Assembly: GCA_910586725.1 (NCBI GenBank)
Contig: CAJUJL010000027.1
Coordinates: forward strand, 1 to 39,053
Length of the DNA stretch: 39,053 nucleotides
From: an uncultured Lachnospiraceae bacterium
GTDB taxonomy: Bacteria > Bacillota > Clostridia > Lachnospirales > Lachnospiraceae
Direction: 5' to 3'
The notes below the pieces were generated by a model. That model saw only the letters and a list, made by a program, of their open reading frames with translations, was not told the origin of the DNA and made no database searches. Both the position numbers and the translations under genes were made by a program. Positions 15,438-24,022 of the stretch are shown here, piece by piece (the first letter of the stretch is position 1; each line of letters opens with the position of its first letter).

Positions 15438-15493
15438 GAAATATTACTTATAAATATTTTTATAATTTCTTCATAAACCTTTCATTTTTAGGA

Positions 15494-15563
15494 CACCAAA
15501 TGAACACAATTTCCGGATATACTAAATTTATCAAATGAAGTTCCCCCACTCATACTTCATTTG
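15494..15563. repeat. Three copies of CAAATGAA, two forming an inverted repeat
   Basis: CAAATGAA occurs at 15497-15504 and 15532-15539, and inverted at 15556-15563. The last two extend to a perfect 10-base inverted repeat, CAAATGAAGT (15532-15541) and ACTTCATTTG (15554-15563), with a 12-base loop. They lie in the 305-bp gap upstream of the Ig-like protein gene and may be regulatory. No T-run follows, so a terminator is unlikely. Confidence 0.5.
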
Positions 15564-15599
15564 GTAGCAAATAAAACTTTTTCATAAACTCTCCCCTTA

Positions 15600-15624
15600 A
15601 GAATGCAGCCATTGGCTGCATTCT
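15600..15624 (-). terminator. Perfect hairpin after the CysN-like gene
   Basis: Eleven-base arms AGAATGCAGCC (15600-15610) and GGCTGCATTCT (15614-15624) with a three-base loop, 22 bp past the stop of the CysN-like gene. The T-run is poor on the minus strand and better on the plus strand, so it may act mainly to stabilise the 3' end. Confidence 0.6.
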
Positions 15625-15646
15625 CATTTTTATGGGAAAAGCATTG

Positions 15647-17557
15647 TTATATTAATTCTGACGCCCACGATTGGATTTTCCTTAAAACCCGCCCCAAATC
15701 ATTTGTATCTCCAGATGCTTTCGTACAGTCAAAAATACGCTTTTCATCCTCTAAAAGGCTCATCATTTTCTCTTTTTCCGCTGCTTTTGTCTGCAACAAT
15801 ACAATCAGACCCGCATCCAGAAATTTCCGGATGTACTTTGACCGGTCCGCCTTTATGCCGCCATCCGCGATCTGTACCGTATGAAAACCCATGCGCAGCA
15901 AATATCTTTCGGTATAATTCATATTTTCCTCTACCGAATTTCCCTGACCAAATAAAATCAGACCTGCTTTTTGTCCAAGGGCGGATTCCCTCTCCTGCGC
16001 CAAAACTTCTCTGCCGTCTTCCTTCCATGCTTCATTTGAAATCGTATGTACAATATTGCCATAGGCCGCCAAAGAATCTGTCTCTCTGTCTATCAACAAA
16101 ACAGAGCCCAGTCTGCGGTTATCTTTTTCACAGGATACGGCGATCTGTTTGGGAAAACAAAGCTCCAGACGCGCCATGGCATTTTTCGTCAAATATTCAG
16201 CATATCTGTGTTCTCCCGTATTTACGTCTGTCTGATAACAGATTTTCGTAACTACAGCCGTAACAACTGCGGATGCAATTTTGACCCGATAACGTTTTCC
16301 CTGTGTCAGGCGATTATCAAATGTCCATAAAACATCGGCTTCCAGACGGTCCGTAAAAGTCAGTACGTCTTCTTTTGTCAATATATATCCCCTGGCGGCA
16401 TCCAGTTCCCGGTCCAGCTCCACTCCGATCGCATCTCCTTCTGCCGCGAATTTTACTTTTTTGGCGAAGCAATACATACCGGAAATCTTTGCTTTTGCCA
16501 TCGTAGGATATAAAAGGACTTCATCTCCCAGACAGATGTTTCCGGAAACCACTTCTCCCTGAATCACTCTTTTCTTTACGGACGCGCCGATCATCTGGCT
16601 GGATTTACAGGTTCTTTGCACCGGCATACAAAAATAACCCGCCTCATTCGCCTCATTTTCCCTCTTCCGCTTCAGCGCTTCCAAAAGAGTTCCACCGGGA
16701 TACCAGGCCATATCTTTTGATTTTTCTGAAATGTTTACTCCGCTTTTTGCGGAAATCGGCACGATCTGAAATCTGCAATCCTGGTATTCTTCCATCATAT
16801 GGGCGATTTCTTCCGAAAGCTGAAGAAATGCCTTCTGGCTGAAATCTACCATATCCATTTTATTAATGGCAAAGATCATATCGACGATTCCCATAAAACG
16901 GCATATTCTGGTATGGCGCCTCGTCTGAGGGACAATCCCTTTGTTGGCAGCAACCATAATAATTGCCGTTTCCGCCTGCGAGGCCGCATACGCCATGTTC
17001 CTGGTATATTCCTCATGTCCGGGCACGTCTGCCATAAGAAAACTGTTATCCTCCCAGTCGAACATGCTGTAAGACACTTGTACCGTAATTCCCTGACGCG
17101 CCTCTTCTTCCGACGTTCCCGCCAAAAGCGCATAATCCACGCTGTTGTCTTTTCGCAGATAAGCCGGGTTTTGACAAATATGCGTCTGCTCTTCCGGGCT
17201 TTTGGCGTCAAAAAGAATCCTTCCGATCAAAGTGGATTTGCCGTCGTCCACGCCTCCGCAGGTAATCAATTTGCGGACGCCGGTCTTTCCATGAAACATT
17301 CTGGCGCGCCGGAAAAATTCCGCATCTCTTTCTTTTGGATTCCAAATATTCTCTTCTTCCTCGTCGGGCCGTTCCCTGCCAAAGGAAAGAAGCGGCTTCT
17401 CCGGATACAAAGCCAGCTCTGCCAATGCCTTCACATAAGCCGCTTCCTCCGCTTCCATCCAGTCCAACGAAGCTTCTCTCCCACTGGAAAACGCCTCTCT
17501 TAGTAAATAAACTGCTTCTCTTTCTATTTTATTTAAATTTTCCGGCCGTAACGCCAT
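15647..17557 (-). CDS. CysN-like GTPase with N-terminal extension and degenerate APS-kinase domain
   Basis: A 636-residue protein. Residues about 95-320 are the EF-Tu-like GTPase of the sulfate adenylyltransferase large subunit: P-loop GGVDDGKST (101-109), RQGITV (154-159), DVPGHEEYTRNM (from 177), NKMD (232-235) and SAKSG. Two beta-barrel domains follow to about 520. The last 100 residues align in pattern with APS kinase (RMGFHTVQIADGG, then KFLDAGLIVLLQT) but lack the GLSGSGKST P-loop and the DGD motif, so they should not phosphorylate APS. Residues 1-90 are an unrecognised helical extension rich in Glu. CysN normally works with CysD to make APS from sulfate and ATP; no cysD is present here. 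The domain order suggests descent from a CysNC fusion. A role in sulfate activation is likely but not proven. Confidence 0.85.
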   Translation of the reverse strand: MALRPENLNKIEREAVYLLREAFSSGREASLDWMEAEEAAYVKALAELALYPEKPLLSFGRERPDEEEENIWNPKERDAEFFRRARMFHGKTGVRKLITCGGVDDGKSTLIGRILFDAKSPEEQTHICQNPAYLRKDNSVDYALLAGTSEEEARQGITVQVSYSMFDWEDNSFLMADVPGHEEYTRNMAYAASQAETAIIMVAANKGIVPQTRRHTRICRFMGIVDMIFAINKMDMVDFSQKAFLQLSEEIAHMMEEYQDCRFQIVPISAKSGVNISEKSKDMAWYPGGTLLEALKRKRENEANEAGYFCMPVQRTCKSSQMIGASVKKRVIQGEVVSGNICLGDEVLLYPTMAKAKISGMYCFAKKVKFAAEGDAIGVELDRELDAARGYILTKEDVLTFTDRLEADVLWTFDNRLTQGKRYRVKIASAVVTAVVTKICYQTDVNTGEHRYAEYLTKNAMARLELCFPKQIAVSCEKDNRRLGSVLLIDRETDSLAAYGNIVHTISNEAWKEDGREVLAQERESALGQKAGLILFGQGNSVEENMNYTERYLLRMGFHTVQIADGGIKADRSKYIRKFLDAGLIVLLQTKAAEKEKMMSLLEDEKRIFDCTKASGDTNDLGRVLRKIQSWASELI

Positions 17558-17596
17558 CTTTTCTTTCTCTCCTTTATCTGTCCGTTCAATGACGCG

Positions 17597-18046
17597 TCAA
17601 ATATCTTCTTCTATATTTACGTTTGCTTCCGTAATATGAAACGTCACCTGGCTGCTCTTAATTTTTACCAGCCCCATTAACAGCTCCCATATTGCATGAA
17701 CCGAAGACATCAGCGCAGTGTTCGGCTCAATGCTGTGTTTTAACAAGGTATGCAGAGAAAAAAGGCCTACGCCGGGAGGCGGCAAAAATACATAATTTAC
17801 CGTCCGGATCTTTTCCCCGGAAGTTTTAATCATCTCATATGTAATCATGCAAAAATCTTTTCCTCTGTATTTACAGCGATAGGAAACGTAACATTCATCC
17901 ACTGTCCATACTTCTCCCTTTTCTTCCACTGTGTATTTCTCTTCATTTCCTTCTGTCGTCTGCACATCCAAACGCCAGTTCAGCTTCCCCGAAACCGTCT
18001 CCTTTTGCAGCTCCGTCAACACCTGTTTTAATTCTTCCGGCCGCAT
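17597..18046 (-). CDS. Unknown soluble protein
   Basis: A 149-residue protein I do not recognise. The N-terminal half alternates strands (GKLNWRLDVQTTEGNEEKYT, then WTVDECYVSYRCKYRGKDFC). The C-terminal part contains FLPPPGVGLFSLHTLLKHSI and a predicted helix MSSVHAIWELLMGLVKIKSS. No signal peptide or clear membrane segment is seen. An AAGGAGGT site precedes the ATG. It begins 71 bp after greA and its stop lies 39 bp before the CysN-like start, so it may share a transcript with the latter. Confidence 0.75.
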   Translation of the reverse strand: MRPEELKQVLTELQKETVSGKLNWRLDVQTTEGNEEKYTVEEKGEVWTVDECYVSYRCKYRGKDFCMITYEMIKTSGEKIRTVNYVFLPPPGVGLFSLHTLLKHSIEPNTALMSSVHAIWELLMGLVKIKSSQVTFHITEANVNIEEDI

Positions 18047-18117
18047 ACCATACCTCCTTATCCGTATTGCTTTTACTATAACATGTTTCCCTGCATTTGC
18101 ACAGACAAACTGGCGGT

Positions 18118-18621
18118 TTAAAATTTCCGAATGCCGATTTCTTCGTCGTTGACCTGTTTGCCAATAGATTTAATCTGAATATAGTAACTGTAATTTTCAT
18201 TCACTTTTACTTCTACCCGTTCACCCGCTTTACGGCCAAATACTGCTTTTCCGATCGGAGATTCCGTACTGATCAGCCCTTTTAGAGAATTTCCCCGAAC
18301 GGTAGTGACAATGGTAAAGACTTCTGTCTCATCCTCTTCTTCAAAGTAAACTTCCACCGTATTATTGATCCCCACTTCATCTTCTTTCGATTCCATGGAC
18401 ACCACTTTTGCCGTCTTTATCATTTTCTCCAGATAGCGGATTCTGCTCTCATTCTGGTTTTTATCTTTTTTGGCGGCATGGTATTCAAAATTTTCACTCA
18501 AATCTCCATGCGCCCTCGCTTCTTTCACAGCCTCCAGCGCTTCTTTTCGCACTACCAGCTTTCGATACTCAATTTCTTCCCGCATTTTTTCAATGTCCTG
18601 TCTGGTCAATTCATCATACAT
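18118..18621 (-). CDS. greA: GreA-family transcription elongation factor
   Basis: A 167-residue RNA polymerase secondary-channel factor that stimulates transcript cleavage in arrested complexes. The N-terminal coiled coil carries the acidic tip and family signature ARAHGDLSENFEYHAAKKDK; the C-terminal FKBP-like domain includes NTVEVYFEEEDET, STESPIGKAVFGRKAGERV and a final beta-strand. The ATG at 18621 follows AGAGGAG; an upstream in-frame extension to 18672 has no ribosome binding site and would overlap the previous gene's end. GreA and GreB are hard to separate by eye; the Firmicute context favours GreA. Confidence 0.9.
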   Translation of the reverse strand: MYDELTRQDIEKMREEIEYRKLVVRKEALEAVKEARAHGDLSENFEYHAAKKDKNQNESRIRYLEKMIKTAKVVSMESKEDEVGINNTVEVYFEEEDETEVFTIVTTVRGNSLKGLISTESPIGKAVFGRKAGERVEVKVNENYSYYIQIKSIGKQVNDEEIGIRKF

Positions 18622-18672
18622 AATTTTTCTCCTCTTTATAAAAAGAACCACCTGCGCTCTGGCAAGTGGCAT

Positions 18673-19161
18673 TTATTCTATGATCTGCTTCCAGCATGCG
18701 ATCAGCCGGTCCATGGAAAACGCCGCATTTGCCGGACTTGTGGAAGGAAGTCCGACCGCCGGCTTTCCGGTCATCGGCTCAACATACTTCTGATACAAAG
18801 ATTCCGCCTTTTTTCCATTGGCATATATGGCTTTGATATTGGCAGCATTTAAAATCTCATTGATGTCATTGACGACTGCATTTCGAATGCTGCTGTCGCT
18901 TGAACCCGTAATATCGCAGCTTTTGATCACATCCCAAAGCGCAATCTTACGCTCTCTTAAAAATTTCTTTTTTTCCGGAATGGAAAGGGGCTCCTTCGCT
19001 TCGTACAATTCCGCCAAAAGCTTCCAAAAACGGTTTTTGGGATGTCCGTAATAAAACTGCGTCTCTCTGGATTTTACCGACGGAAAGCTTCCCAGTATCA
19101 AAACCTTTGAATTTGCATCGTACACAGGACCAAATTCATGCACCTGATGCATTCTATTCAT
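18673..19161 (-). CDS. DNA-deoxyinosine (hypoxanthine-DNA) glycosylase, UDG superfamily
   Basis: A 162-residue base-excision repair enzyme of the small hypoxanthine-DNA glycosylase family. Motif 1 is LILGSFPSVKSRE (GSFPS at 24-28), followed by FYYGHPKNRFWKLLA (37-50) and the catalytic loop LPSTSPANAAFS (138-149). Related enzymes remove hypoxanthine produced by adenine deamination. The proposed start at 19161 overlaps the end of the debranching enzyme gene by 8 bp (ATGAATAG), which suggests translational coupling; a second ATG three codons in is possible. No functional link to glycogen metabolism is evident. Confidence 0.88.
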   Translation of the reverse strand: MNRMHQVHEFGPVYDANSKVLILGSFPSVKSRETQFYYGHPKNRFWKLLAELYEAKEPLSIPEKKKFLRERKIALWDVIKSCDITGSSDSSIRNAVVNDINEILNAANIKAIYANGKKAESLYQKYVEPMTGKPAVGLPSTSPANAAFSMDRLIACWKQIIE

Positions 19162-21244
19162 ATAAATTTCCTATCTTAAAGATCATAACGGACCGCTCTT
19201 TTACTTCCACGCCTTCATCAATCCGGATCGGTTCCTGCATCACGCTCTCTTCTTCAAACGTATCCACTACCTGATACCAGCTCATATTCAGCGGCAGACT
19301 CGGCAGTTTTACATAAAGTTTTTCCCAGTATGTATTTATGGCCACGTAAATACAGTCGTCCATTTCCTTCGTACGACCCGCGTACATTATCCCGACATAA
19401 TGAGAATCCTCTTTAAAATCGCTGTCCCATGGATTCACATCATGCGCGCTCATTTCCGGAAATCCAAGACTGCACGAGGGCGTATGCCTGCGAATGGGAT
19501 CGTGCTCTTTGCGGAAAGCGATCAAATATTTGAAAAACTGGAATAAATTGTTATTTTTCTTACATAAATTCCAGTCCAGCCAGGAAATGATATTATCCTG
19601 GCAGTAAGGATTATTATTTCCAAACTGTGTATTGCCAAACTCATCTCCGGCCAAAAACATCGGCACTCCCCTGCTTAAAAGCAATACGGCGGCTGCATTT
19701 TTGATCATACGCATGCGCAGACGCATCACGTTTTGATCATCCGTGTCTCCTTCCATACCGCAGTTCCAGCTTGCGTTGTCATTCGATCCGTCCGTATTGT
19801 TCCAGCCGTTTGCTTCATTGTGCTTGTAATTATACGCATACAGGTCATACAGGGTAAATCCGTCATGGCAGGTAATGAAATTTACGGATGAATTGCCGCC
19901 CGTCCTCCCTTCGTACAAATCTGCGGATCCAAAAATTCTGGTAATCGCCGCATTTGTCCTTCCGGAGTCTCCTTTCAAAAACATACGCATGTCGTCTCTG
20001 TACTTTCCGTTCCACTCAAGCCACCGGTTCCAGGATGGAAAATTCCCGACCTGATACAATCCTCCTGCGTCCCATGCCTCTGCAATCAATTTGACATTTC
20101 CTAAAATGGGATCAAAGGCCAGCGACTGCAAAAGCGGAGGCTTGCTCATTGGAGAACCGTCTTCGTTGCGTCCCAAAATGCTCGCAAGGTCGAATCGAAA
20201 GCCATCGATGCGGTAATTAATCACCCAATAACGCAGACATTCCAGAATCATCTGCTGAACAATCGGATGATTGCAATTGAGCGTATTGCCGCAGCCGCTG
20301 AAATTATAATAGTAGTTGTCCGGCGTTAAAATATAGTATATCTGGTTATCCAATCCCTTGAACGAAATAACAGGGCCGCTTTCGTTTCCTTCCGCCGTAT
20401 GGTTAAATACAACGTCCAGATAAACTTCCAGTCCGTTTTCATGCAGAATCTTAATCAGATTCTTCAGTTCATTTCCTTCCTGATTATATTCAATGCCCGA
20501 AGCGTAACTCGTATTCGGAGCAAAAAAGCTGACTGTGCTGTAACCCCAGTAATTCAAGAGACAATTTCCCTCAAACTCCCTGGATTCTCTGGTTTCGTCA
20601 AACTCAAAAATAGGCATCAATTCGATTGCCGTAACGCCAAGGTCCAACAGATAGGGGATTTTTTCTATGATTCCCGCAAAGGTGCCGGGACAGTTCACTC
20701 CCGATGAAGCGTCCTGCGTAAATCCGCGGACATGCATTTCATAAATTACGGTATCTTCCAGCGGCGTCAGCAGTGGCCTCGCGTCCTGCCAGTCAAAGTC
20801 GTCTTTTACAACTCTGGCGTGGTAAGGGTTTTCATTGCCAAGCGCCTTTTTCCCCCAGGTGCTTTGTCCGGTCACCGCTTTCGCATACGGATCCAAAAGA
20901 ATATTCTTCTTATCAAATAAAAGTCCTTTCTTGGGACAATATGGGCCGTCAACGCGATATGCATACTCGAACTCTTCAATTTGAAGTCCAAATACAATCA
21001 TAGAAAAGACATTTCCGATTCTGTAATTTTCCGGAAATGGCAAAACGGCATAGGGTTCGTGTTCTTTCCGGTGAAACAAAAGCAGCTCGCATCCCGTTGC
21101 CTGATTCGAGTGAATCGTAAAATTTACACCGCCGGGAATAGCCGTCGCCCCATTGATTTCGTAGAGTCCGGGCCTTACTTTAAAGCCGCTGATCTCTCCC
21201 AATGGGATCAGATGAAACCTGGATTCTTCCAAAACTCTCTTCAT
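19154..21244 (-). CDS. glgX: Glycogen debranching enzyme (GlgX/isoamylase type, GH13)
   Basis: A 696-residue cytoplasmic alpha-1,6-glucosidase. An N-terminal CBM48-like domain (about 25-130) precedes the GH13 barrel. Conserved regions: VYLDVVFNHTAEG, DGFRFDLAS with the nucleophile Asp352, LIAEAWDAGG with acid/base Glu389, and NFITCHDGF with the transition-state Asp461. The C-terminal beta domain ends PIRIDEGVEVKERSVMIFKI. Family members trim branch points of glycogen or maltodextrin. No glycogen synthase or phosphorylase is in the window. It lies 11 bp after uppP. Confidence 0.95.
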   Translation of the reverse strand: MKRVLEESRFHLIPLGEISGFKVRPGLYEINGATAIPGGVNFTIHSNQATGCELLLFHRKEHEPYAVLPFPENYRIGNVFSMIVFGLQIEEFEYAYRVDGPYCPKKGLLFDKKNILLDPYAKAVTGQSTWGKKALGNENPYHARVVKDDFDWQDARPLLTPLEDTVIYEMHVRGFTQDASSGVNCPGTFAGIIEKIPYLLDLGVTAIELMPIFEFDETRESREFEGNCLLNYWGYSTVSFFAPNTSYASGIEYNQEGNELKNLIKILHENGLEVYLDVVFNHTAEGNESGPVISFKGLDNQIYYILTPDNYYYNFSGCGNTLNCNHPIVQQMILECLRYWVINYRIDGFRFDLASILGRNEDGSPMSKPPLLQSLAFDPILGNVKLIAEAWDAGGLYQVGNFPSWNRWLEWNGKYRDDMRMFLKGDSGRTNAAITRIFGSADLYEGRTGGNSSVNFITCHDGFTLYDLYAYNYKHNEANGWNNTDGSNDNASWNCGMEGDTDDQNVMRLRMRMIKNAAAVLLLSRGVPMFLAGDEFGNTQFGNNNPYCQDNIISWLDWNLCKKNNNLFQFFKYLIAFRKEHDPIRRHTPSCSLGFPEMSAHDVNPWDSDFKEDSHYVGIMYAGRTKEMDDCIYVAINTYWEKLYVKLPSLPLNMSWYQVVDTFEEESVMQEPIRIDEGVEVKERSVMIFKIGNLYE

Positions 21245-21255
21245 TCTTCCGCCTC

Positions 21256-22077
21256 CTATCGTAAAAATGTAAAGTAGCCAAGCACCAATACTCCCAAAAC
21301 AATCCTATACCATCCAAATATTTTAAAATCATGCTTTTTGATATAGCCCATCAGAAAGCGTATTACCACAATGGATACCAGAAATGCCGTAATCATTCCG
21401 ACAAGCAAAATCATAAACTCAGCGGAAGAAAATACAAATCCAAATTTCAGCAATTTCATAAGGCTTGCTCCAAACATCACCGGAATTGCAAGAAAAAATG
21501 TAAACTCAGCCGCCGTGCCTCTGGCTACTCCCAGCAAAATACCGCCAAGAATCGTCGCTCCGGACCGGCTTGTTCCGGGAAATACCGCCGCAATCAACTG
21601 AAACATGCCAATCCAAAACGCCGTATTCCAGGTAATATCCGCAATCGCATTCATTCTGGGCCTCTTTCTTTGGTTTCTGTTCTCAATCAGGATAAACGCA
21701 ATTCCAAAGAAAATCAGCGCCATTGCAATTACCATATAATTATAAAACATTTCCTCAATGACATCCCCAAACGCCAGTTCAACAACTGCCGCCGGAACAC
21801 AGGCAAGCGCTATTTTAAACCACATAAGAAACGTTTCCTGCTTTATGCAATACCGCTCCTGCATGGAAAACGGCCATATTTCTTTGAAAAACAAAACCAC
21901 TACCGCAAAAATTGCTCCAAGCTGAATCACAACTTCAAACATGCTGAAAAAATCCTCGGACACATCCAGATGAATAAATTCATTCAACAAAATCAAATGT
22001 CCGGTACTGCTGATGGGAAGCCACTCTGTAATCCCTTCAATAATTCCAAAAAAAATTGCTTTTAACAACTCTGTCAT
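21256..22077 (-). CDS. uppP: Undecaprenyl-diphosphate phosphatase
   Basis: A 273-residue polytopic membrane enzyme that recycles undecaprenyl diphosphate to the monophosphate lipid carrier of cell-wall synthesis; overexpression of the family gives bacitracin resistance. Two signature regions are present: EGITEWLPISSTGHLIL (14-30) with the catalytic Glu, and PGTSRSGATILGG (from 167). About seven hydrophobic segments are visible. AGGAAATT precedes the ATG. It lies 94 bp after the AI-2E family permease gene. Confidence 0.96.
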   Translation of the reverse strand: MTELLKAIFFGIIEGITEWLPISSTGHLILLNEFIHLDVSEDFFSMFEVVIQLGAIFAVVVLFFKEIWPFSMQERYCIKQETFLMWFKIALACVPAAVVELAFGDVIEEMFYNYMVIAMALIFFGIAFILIENRNQRKRPRMNAIADITWNTAFWIGMFQLIAAVFPGTSRSGATILGGILLGVARGTAAEFTFFLAIPVMFGASLMKLLKFGFVFSSAEFMILLVGMITAFLVSIVVIRFLMGYIKKHDFKIFGWYRIVLGVLVLGYFTFLR

Positions 22078-22171
22078 AATTTCCTCCGTTTGCCAATCTT
22101 TTATTTACGCTGCTTTCTATTATATTTCACACAGTTCGAAAAAAGAATGCACAAAAATCCGGCGTATCTGG

Positions 22172-23302
22172 TTATTTTTGTTTTGCTTTCTTTTCTCTTT
22201 TTAAAATCCATTCTTTCGTCAGCGTATAAAACACGGAAGTCAACGGTATAAATACCAGCATCCCCACAATGCCAAACAAATTGCCGCCCAAAAGAACGGC
22301 GCTGAACACCCATATAGAAGGCAGCCCCACCGAATTTCCAACCACATGCGGATAAATCAGATTTCCTTCAATCTGCTGGATCACAAGAAACATGACAACA
22401 AACAGCAGCGCCTGTATGGGACTTACAAACAAGATCAAAAAAGCGCCGGAAAAACAGGCGATAAACGCTCCAAAAATCGGAATCAGCGACAAAAGCATAA
22501 TCAAAACGCTCACCGTAAGCGCATACGGCATACTGAAAATTGTCATACAGACAAAAAAGATGCTTCCAAATATGACTGCTTCCAGACACTGTCCTGTAAT
22601 AAATTTACGGAACGTTTCGCTGCTTAGTCTTAAAACTTTCTGTATCCTTTCACAGACAGACGCCCGAAACATCACTGCTATCAGCCGCGATCCCTGTTCG
22701 GAAAGCTTCTCTTTCTGTGAAAGAAGATAGATGGAAAAAATCAGACCCATAAAAAAATTAATCATCACGGATACTGTTCCGGAAATTGCCCCTGTCATAG
22801 TTGATAAAATATTGCCCGAACTCTTCATATCCCATCCCTCAAAAAACTTTAAGATATATAGTTCAAAATTATCAAGGGCTTTCGAAAAGTAAGCTTCCAG
22901 GTTAACGTTATTTTTCAACAGATCATCCAGCCATCCCTGCATCATCTGTATACGAGCCGGGAAATCATAAATCAGGTTCTGGACAGTCCTGGCTATTTCC
23001 GGAACAATTAATCCCATTACGAGAGTCAGGACAAAAAGAATGGAAAGATATGCACAGATCAGCGATACCATTCTCCTTAAACTCTGTTTTTTCACCCAAT
23101 GAAAACAACGCATCTCAAATATACGCATCGGAACGTTGATAATAAACGCGGTCGCTCCTCCAATAATAAACGGAGAAAGCAGTCCGATGACGCTTCCAAT
23201 AATCGCAAACACGCCGCTTATGTGATTTAACAGAAACGCCAGTATCACGATAAATGCCGCTATCTTTATAATATTATGGGTTGTCTTTTTGTCCAGTTCC
23301 AT
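22172..23302 (-). CDS. AI-2E family transporter (YdiK/TqsA-type permease)
   Basis: A 376-residue integral membrane protein. N-terminal paired membrane helices (IIKIAAFIVILAFLLNHI and VIGLLSPFIIGGATAFIINV) precede a long extracellular or amphipathic region (about 110-200), then a cluster of membrane helices containing FGSIFFVCMTIF and the family-typical LIPIFGAFIACFSGAF and GNSVGLPSIWVFSAVLLGGNLFG. This superfamily includes putative quorum-signal exporters and Na+/H+ antiporters, so the substrate is open. GGAGAGAGG precedes the ATG; folT lies 12 bp upstream, so it should also be under the folate riboswitch. Confidence 0.9.
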   Translation of the reverse strand: MELDKKTTHNIIKIAAFIVILAFLLNHISGVFAIIGSVIGLLSPFIIGGATAFIINVPMRIFEMRCFHWVKKQSLRRMVSLICAYLSILFVLTLVMGLIVPEIARTVQNLIYDFPARIQMMQGWLDDLLKNNVNLEAYFSKALDNFELYILKFFEGWDMKSSGNILSTMTGAISGTVSVMINFFMGLIFSIYLLSQKEKLSEQGSRLIAVMFRASVCERIQKVLRLSSETFRKFITGQCLEAVIFGSIFFVCMTIFSMPYALTVSVLIMLLSLIPIFGAFIACFSGAFLILFVSPIQALLFVVMFLVIQQIEGNLIYPHVVGNSVGLPSIWVFSAVLLGGNLFGIVGMLVFIPLTSVFYTLTKEWILKREKKAKQK

Positions 23303-23314
23303 TTCCTCTCTCCT

Positions 23315-23824
23315 TTACATCATTTCGTACTTTCTTAATACAGGCATCAATTTCTTTTCAATCAGCATGATGCCTGCTGTCTGTACGACAAACATACCGG
23401 CTGTTTGATAAATTCTGGTCAGAAAAAGCGGCCAAAACGGACTTCCATATAAAAATGAAATCCAGTATGTATTCATAACCTGACTGATCAATACCTGTGC
23501 GATCAATACGGAAAGAATAACATTTCCAAGACTGACTTTTTTACGAAAAAACCAGCCGAATACTGCGCCAGTCAAAAATGCCGTCAGCGTGAATCCCGGA
23601 AAATACGCTCCCACCGGAAACAACACAGCGCTGATCACATCACCAATCGCCCCTACCAGGCCTCCCGCAATGGGGCCATAAAAAATAGCTGCCACGACAA
23701 TCGGAACAAAACTAAACCCGATTTTTATATTCCATGTATGTATGGAAAAACGAGCCAGTATGATCTCCATGGCAACCAGTAATCCGACAACTGAAACTGA
23801 CTTCACACTCATCTTTGTATGCAT
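23315..23824 (-). CDS. folT: Folate ECF transporter substrate-binding subunit
   Basis: A 169-residue membrane protein with about six helices. The sequence has the FolT pattern: LVAMEIILARFSIHTWNIKI, the FYGPIAGGLVGAIGDVISAV stretch and FPVGAYFPGFTLTAFLTGAV. It binds folate and works with the shared EcfA/A'/T energising module, which is not in this window. The identification is supported by the tetrahydrofolate riboswitch in its leader (23905-24005). The ATG follows GAAAGGAGGTAAACC, whose 3' part can pair with an upstream segment at 23888-23895. Confidence 0.93.
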   Translation of the reverse strand: MHTKMSVKSVSVVGLLVAMEIILARFSIHTWNIKIGFSFVPIVVAAIFYGPIAGGLVGAIGDVISAVLFPVGAYFPGFTLTAFLTGAVFGWFFRKKVSLGNVILSVLIAQVLISQVMNTYWISFLYGSPFWPLFLTRIYQTAGMFVVQTAGIMLIEKKLMPVLRKYEMM

Positions 23825-23895
23825 GGTTTACCTCCTTTCTTCCGTAGCACGGATCTTTTTTGTCGATCATAAATGCTACCGGCAAAGGGCAAACC
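23825..23895 (-). promoter_or_regulatory. Hairpin that can mask the folT ribosome binding site
   Basis: In the transcript, GGUUUGCC (23895-23888) can pair with GGUAAACC (23832-23825), which covers the end of the ribosome binding site; one pair is a G-U wobble. Inside, the segment 23882-23874 pairs with 23849-23842 (CCGGUAGCA with UGCUACGG, one bulge). This is the kind of expression platform expected when ligand binding blocks translation. The pairing is read by eye, not folded by software. Confidence 0.55.
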
Positions 23896-23904
23896 ACCTC
23901 AATT

Positions 23905-24005
23905 ACAGCAGCGGGATGCGAACCTGATACCGCAAGAAATTCTTTTCGTTCATATGACAACTCCCCGTTCATATGACACTTAACGCATCAGATCCTACTC
24001 TGCTT
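23905..24005 (-). ncRNA. Tetrahydrofolate (THF) riboswitch upstream of folT
   Basis: The minus-strand leader contains, in order, GCAGAGUAGGAUCUGAUGCG, UUAAGUGU, GAACGGGGAGUUGU, AUAUGAACGAA, UUGCGGU-AUC and UUCGCAUCCCGCUGC. These match the conserved blocks of the THF aptamer: GAGUAG, GCGUUAAGUGU, GAAYGGGAUGUUG, ACGAA, GCGGU and GCAUCCGCU. The closing stem pairs GCAG (24004-24001) with CUGC near 23908, and AUAUGA/UCAUAU segments form an internal helix. Family members sense reduced folates and control folT and folate synthesis genes in Firmicutes. It should turn down folT and the cotranscribed genes when tetrahydrofolate is plentiful. Confidence 0.9.
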
Positions 24006-24022
24006 TCACTTTCGACGGGTTT

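Noticed and set aside
16799..17503. A 234-residue plus-strand open frame
   Set aside because: It lies opposite the GTPase domain of the CysN-like gene, whose motifs are clear; composition is implausible for a protein.
17590..17599. TGACGCGTCA, also present in the core of the palindrome at 7942-7961
   Set aside because: The second copy covers the stop region of the unknown gene at 17597 rather than a promoter; a shared regulator is not supported by one 10-base match.
21331..22065. A 244-residue plus-strand open frame
   Set aside because: It is the antisense shadow of uppP, is full of Lys, Asn and His, has no ribosome binding site and no recognisable motif.
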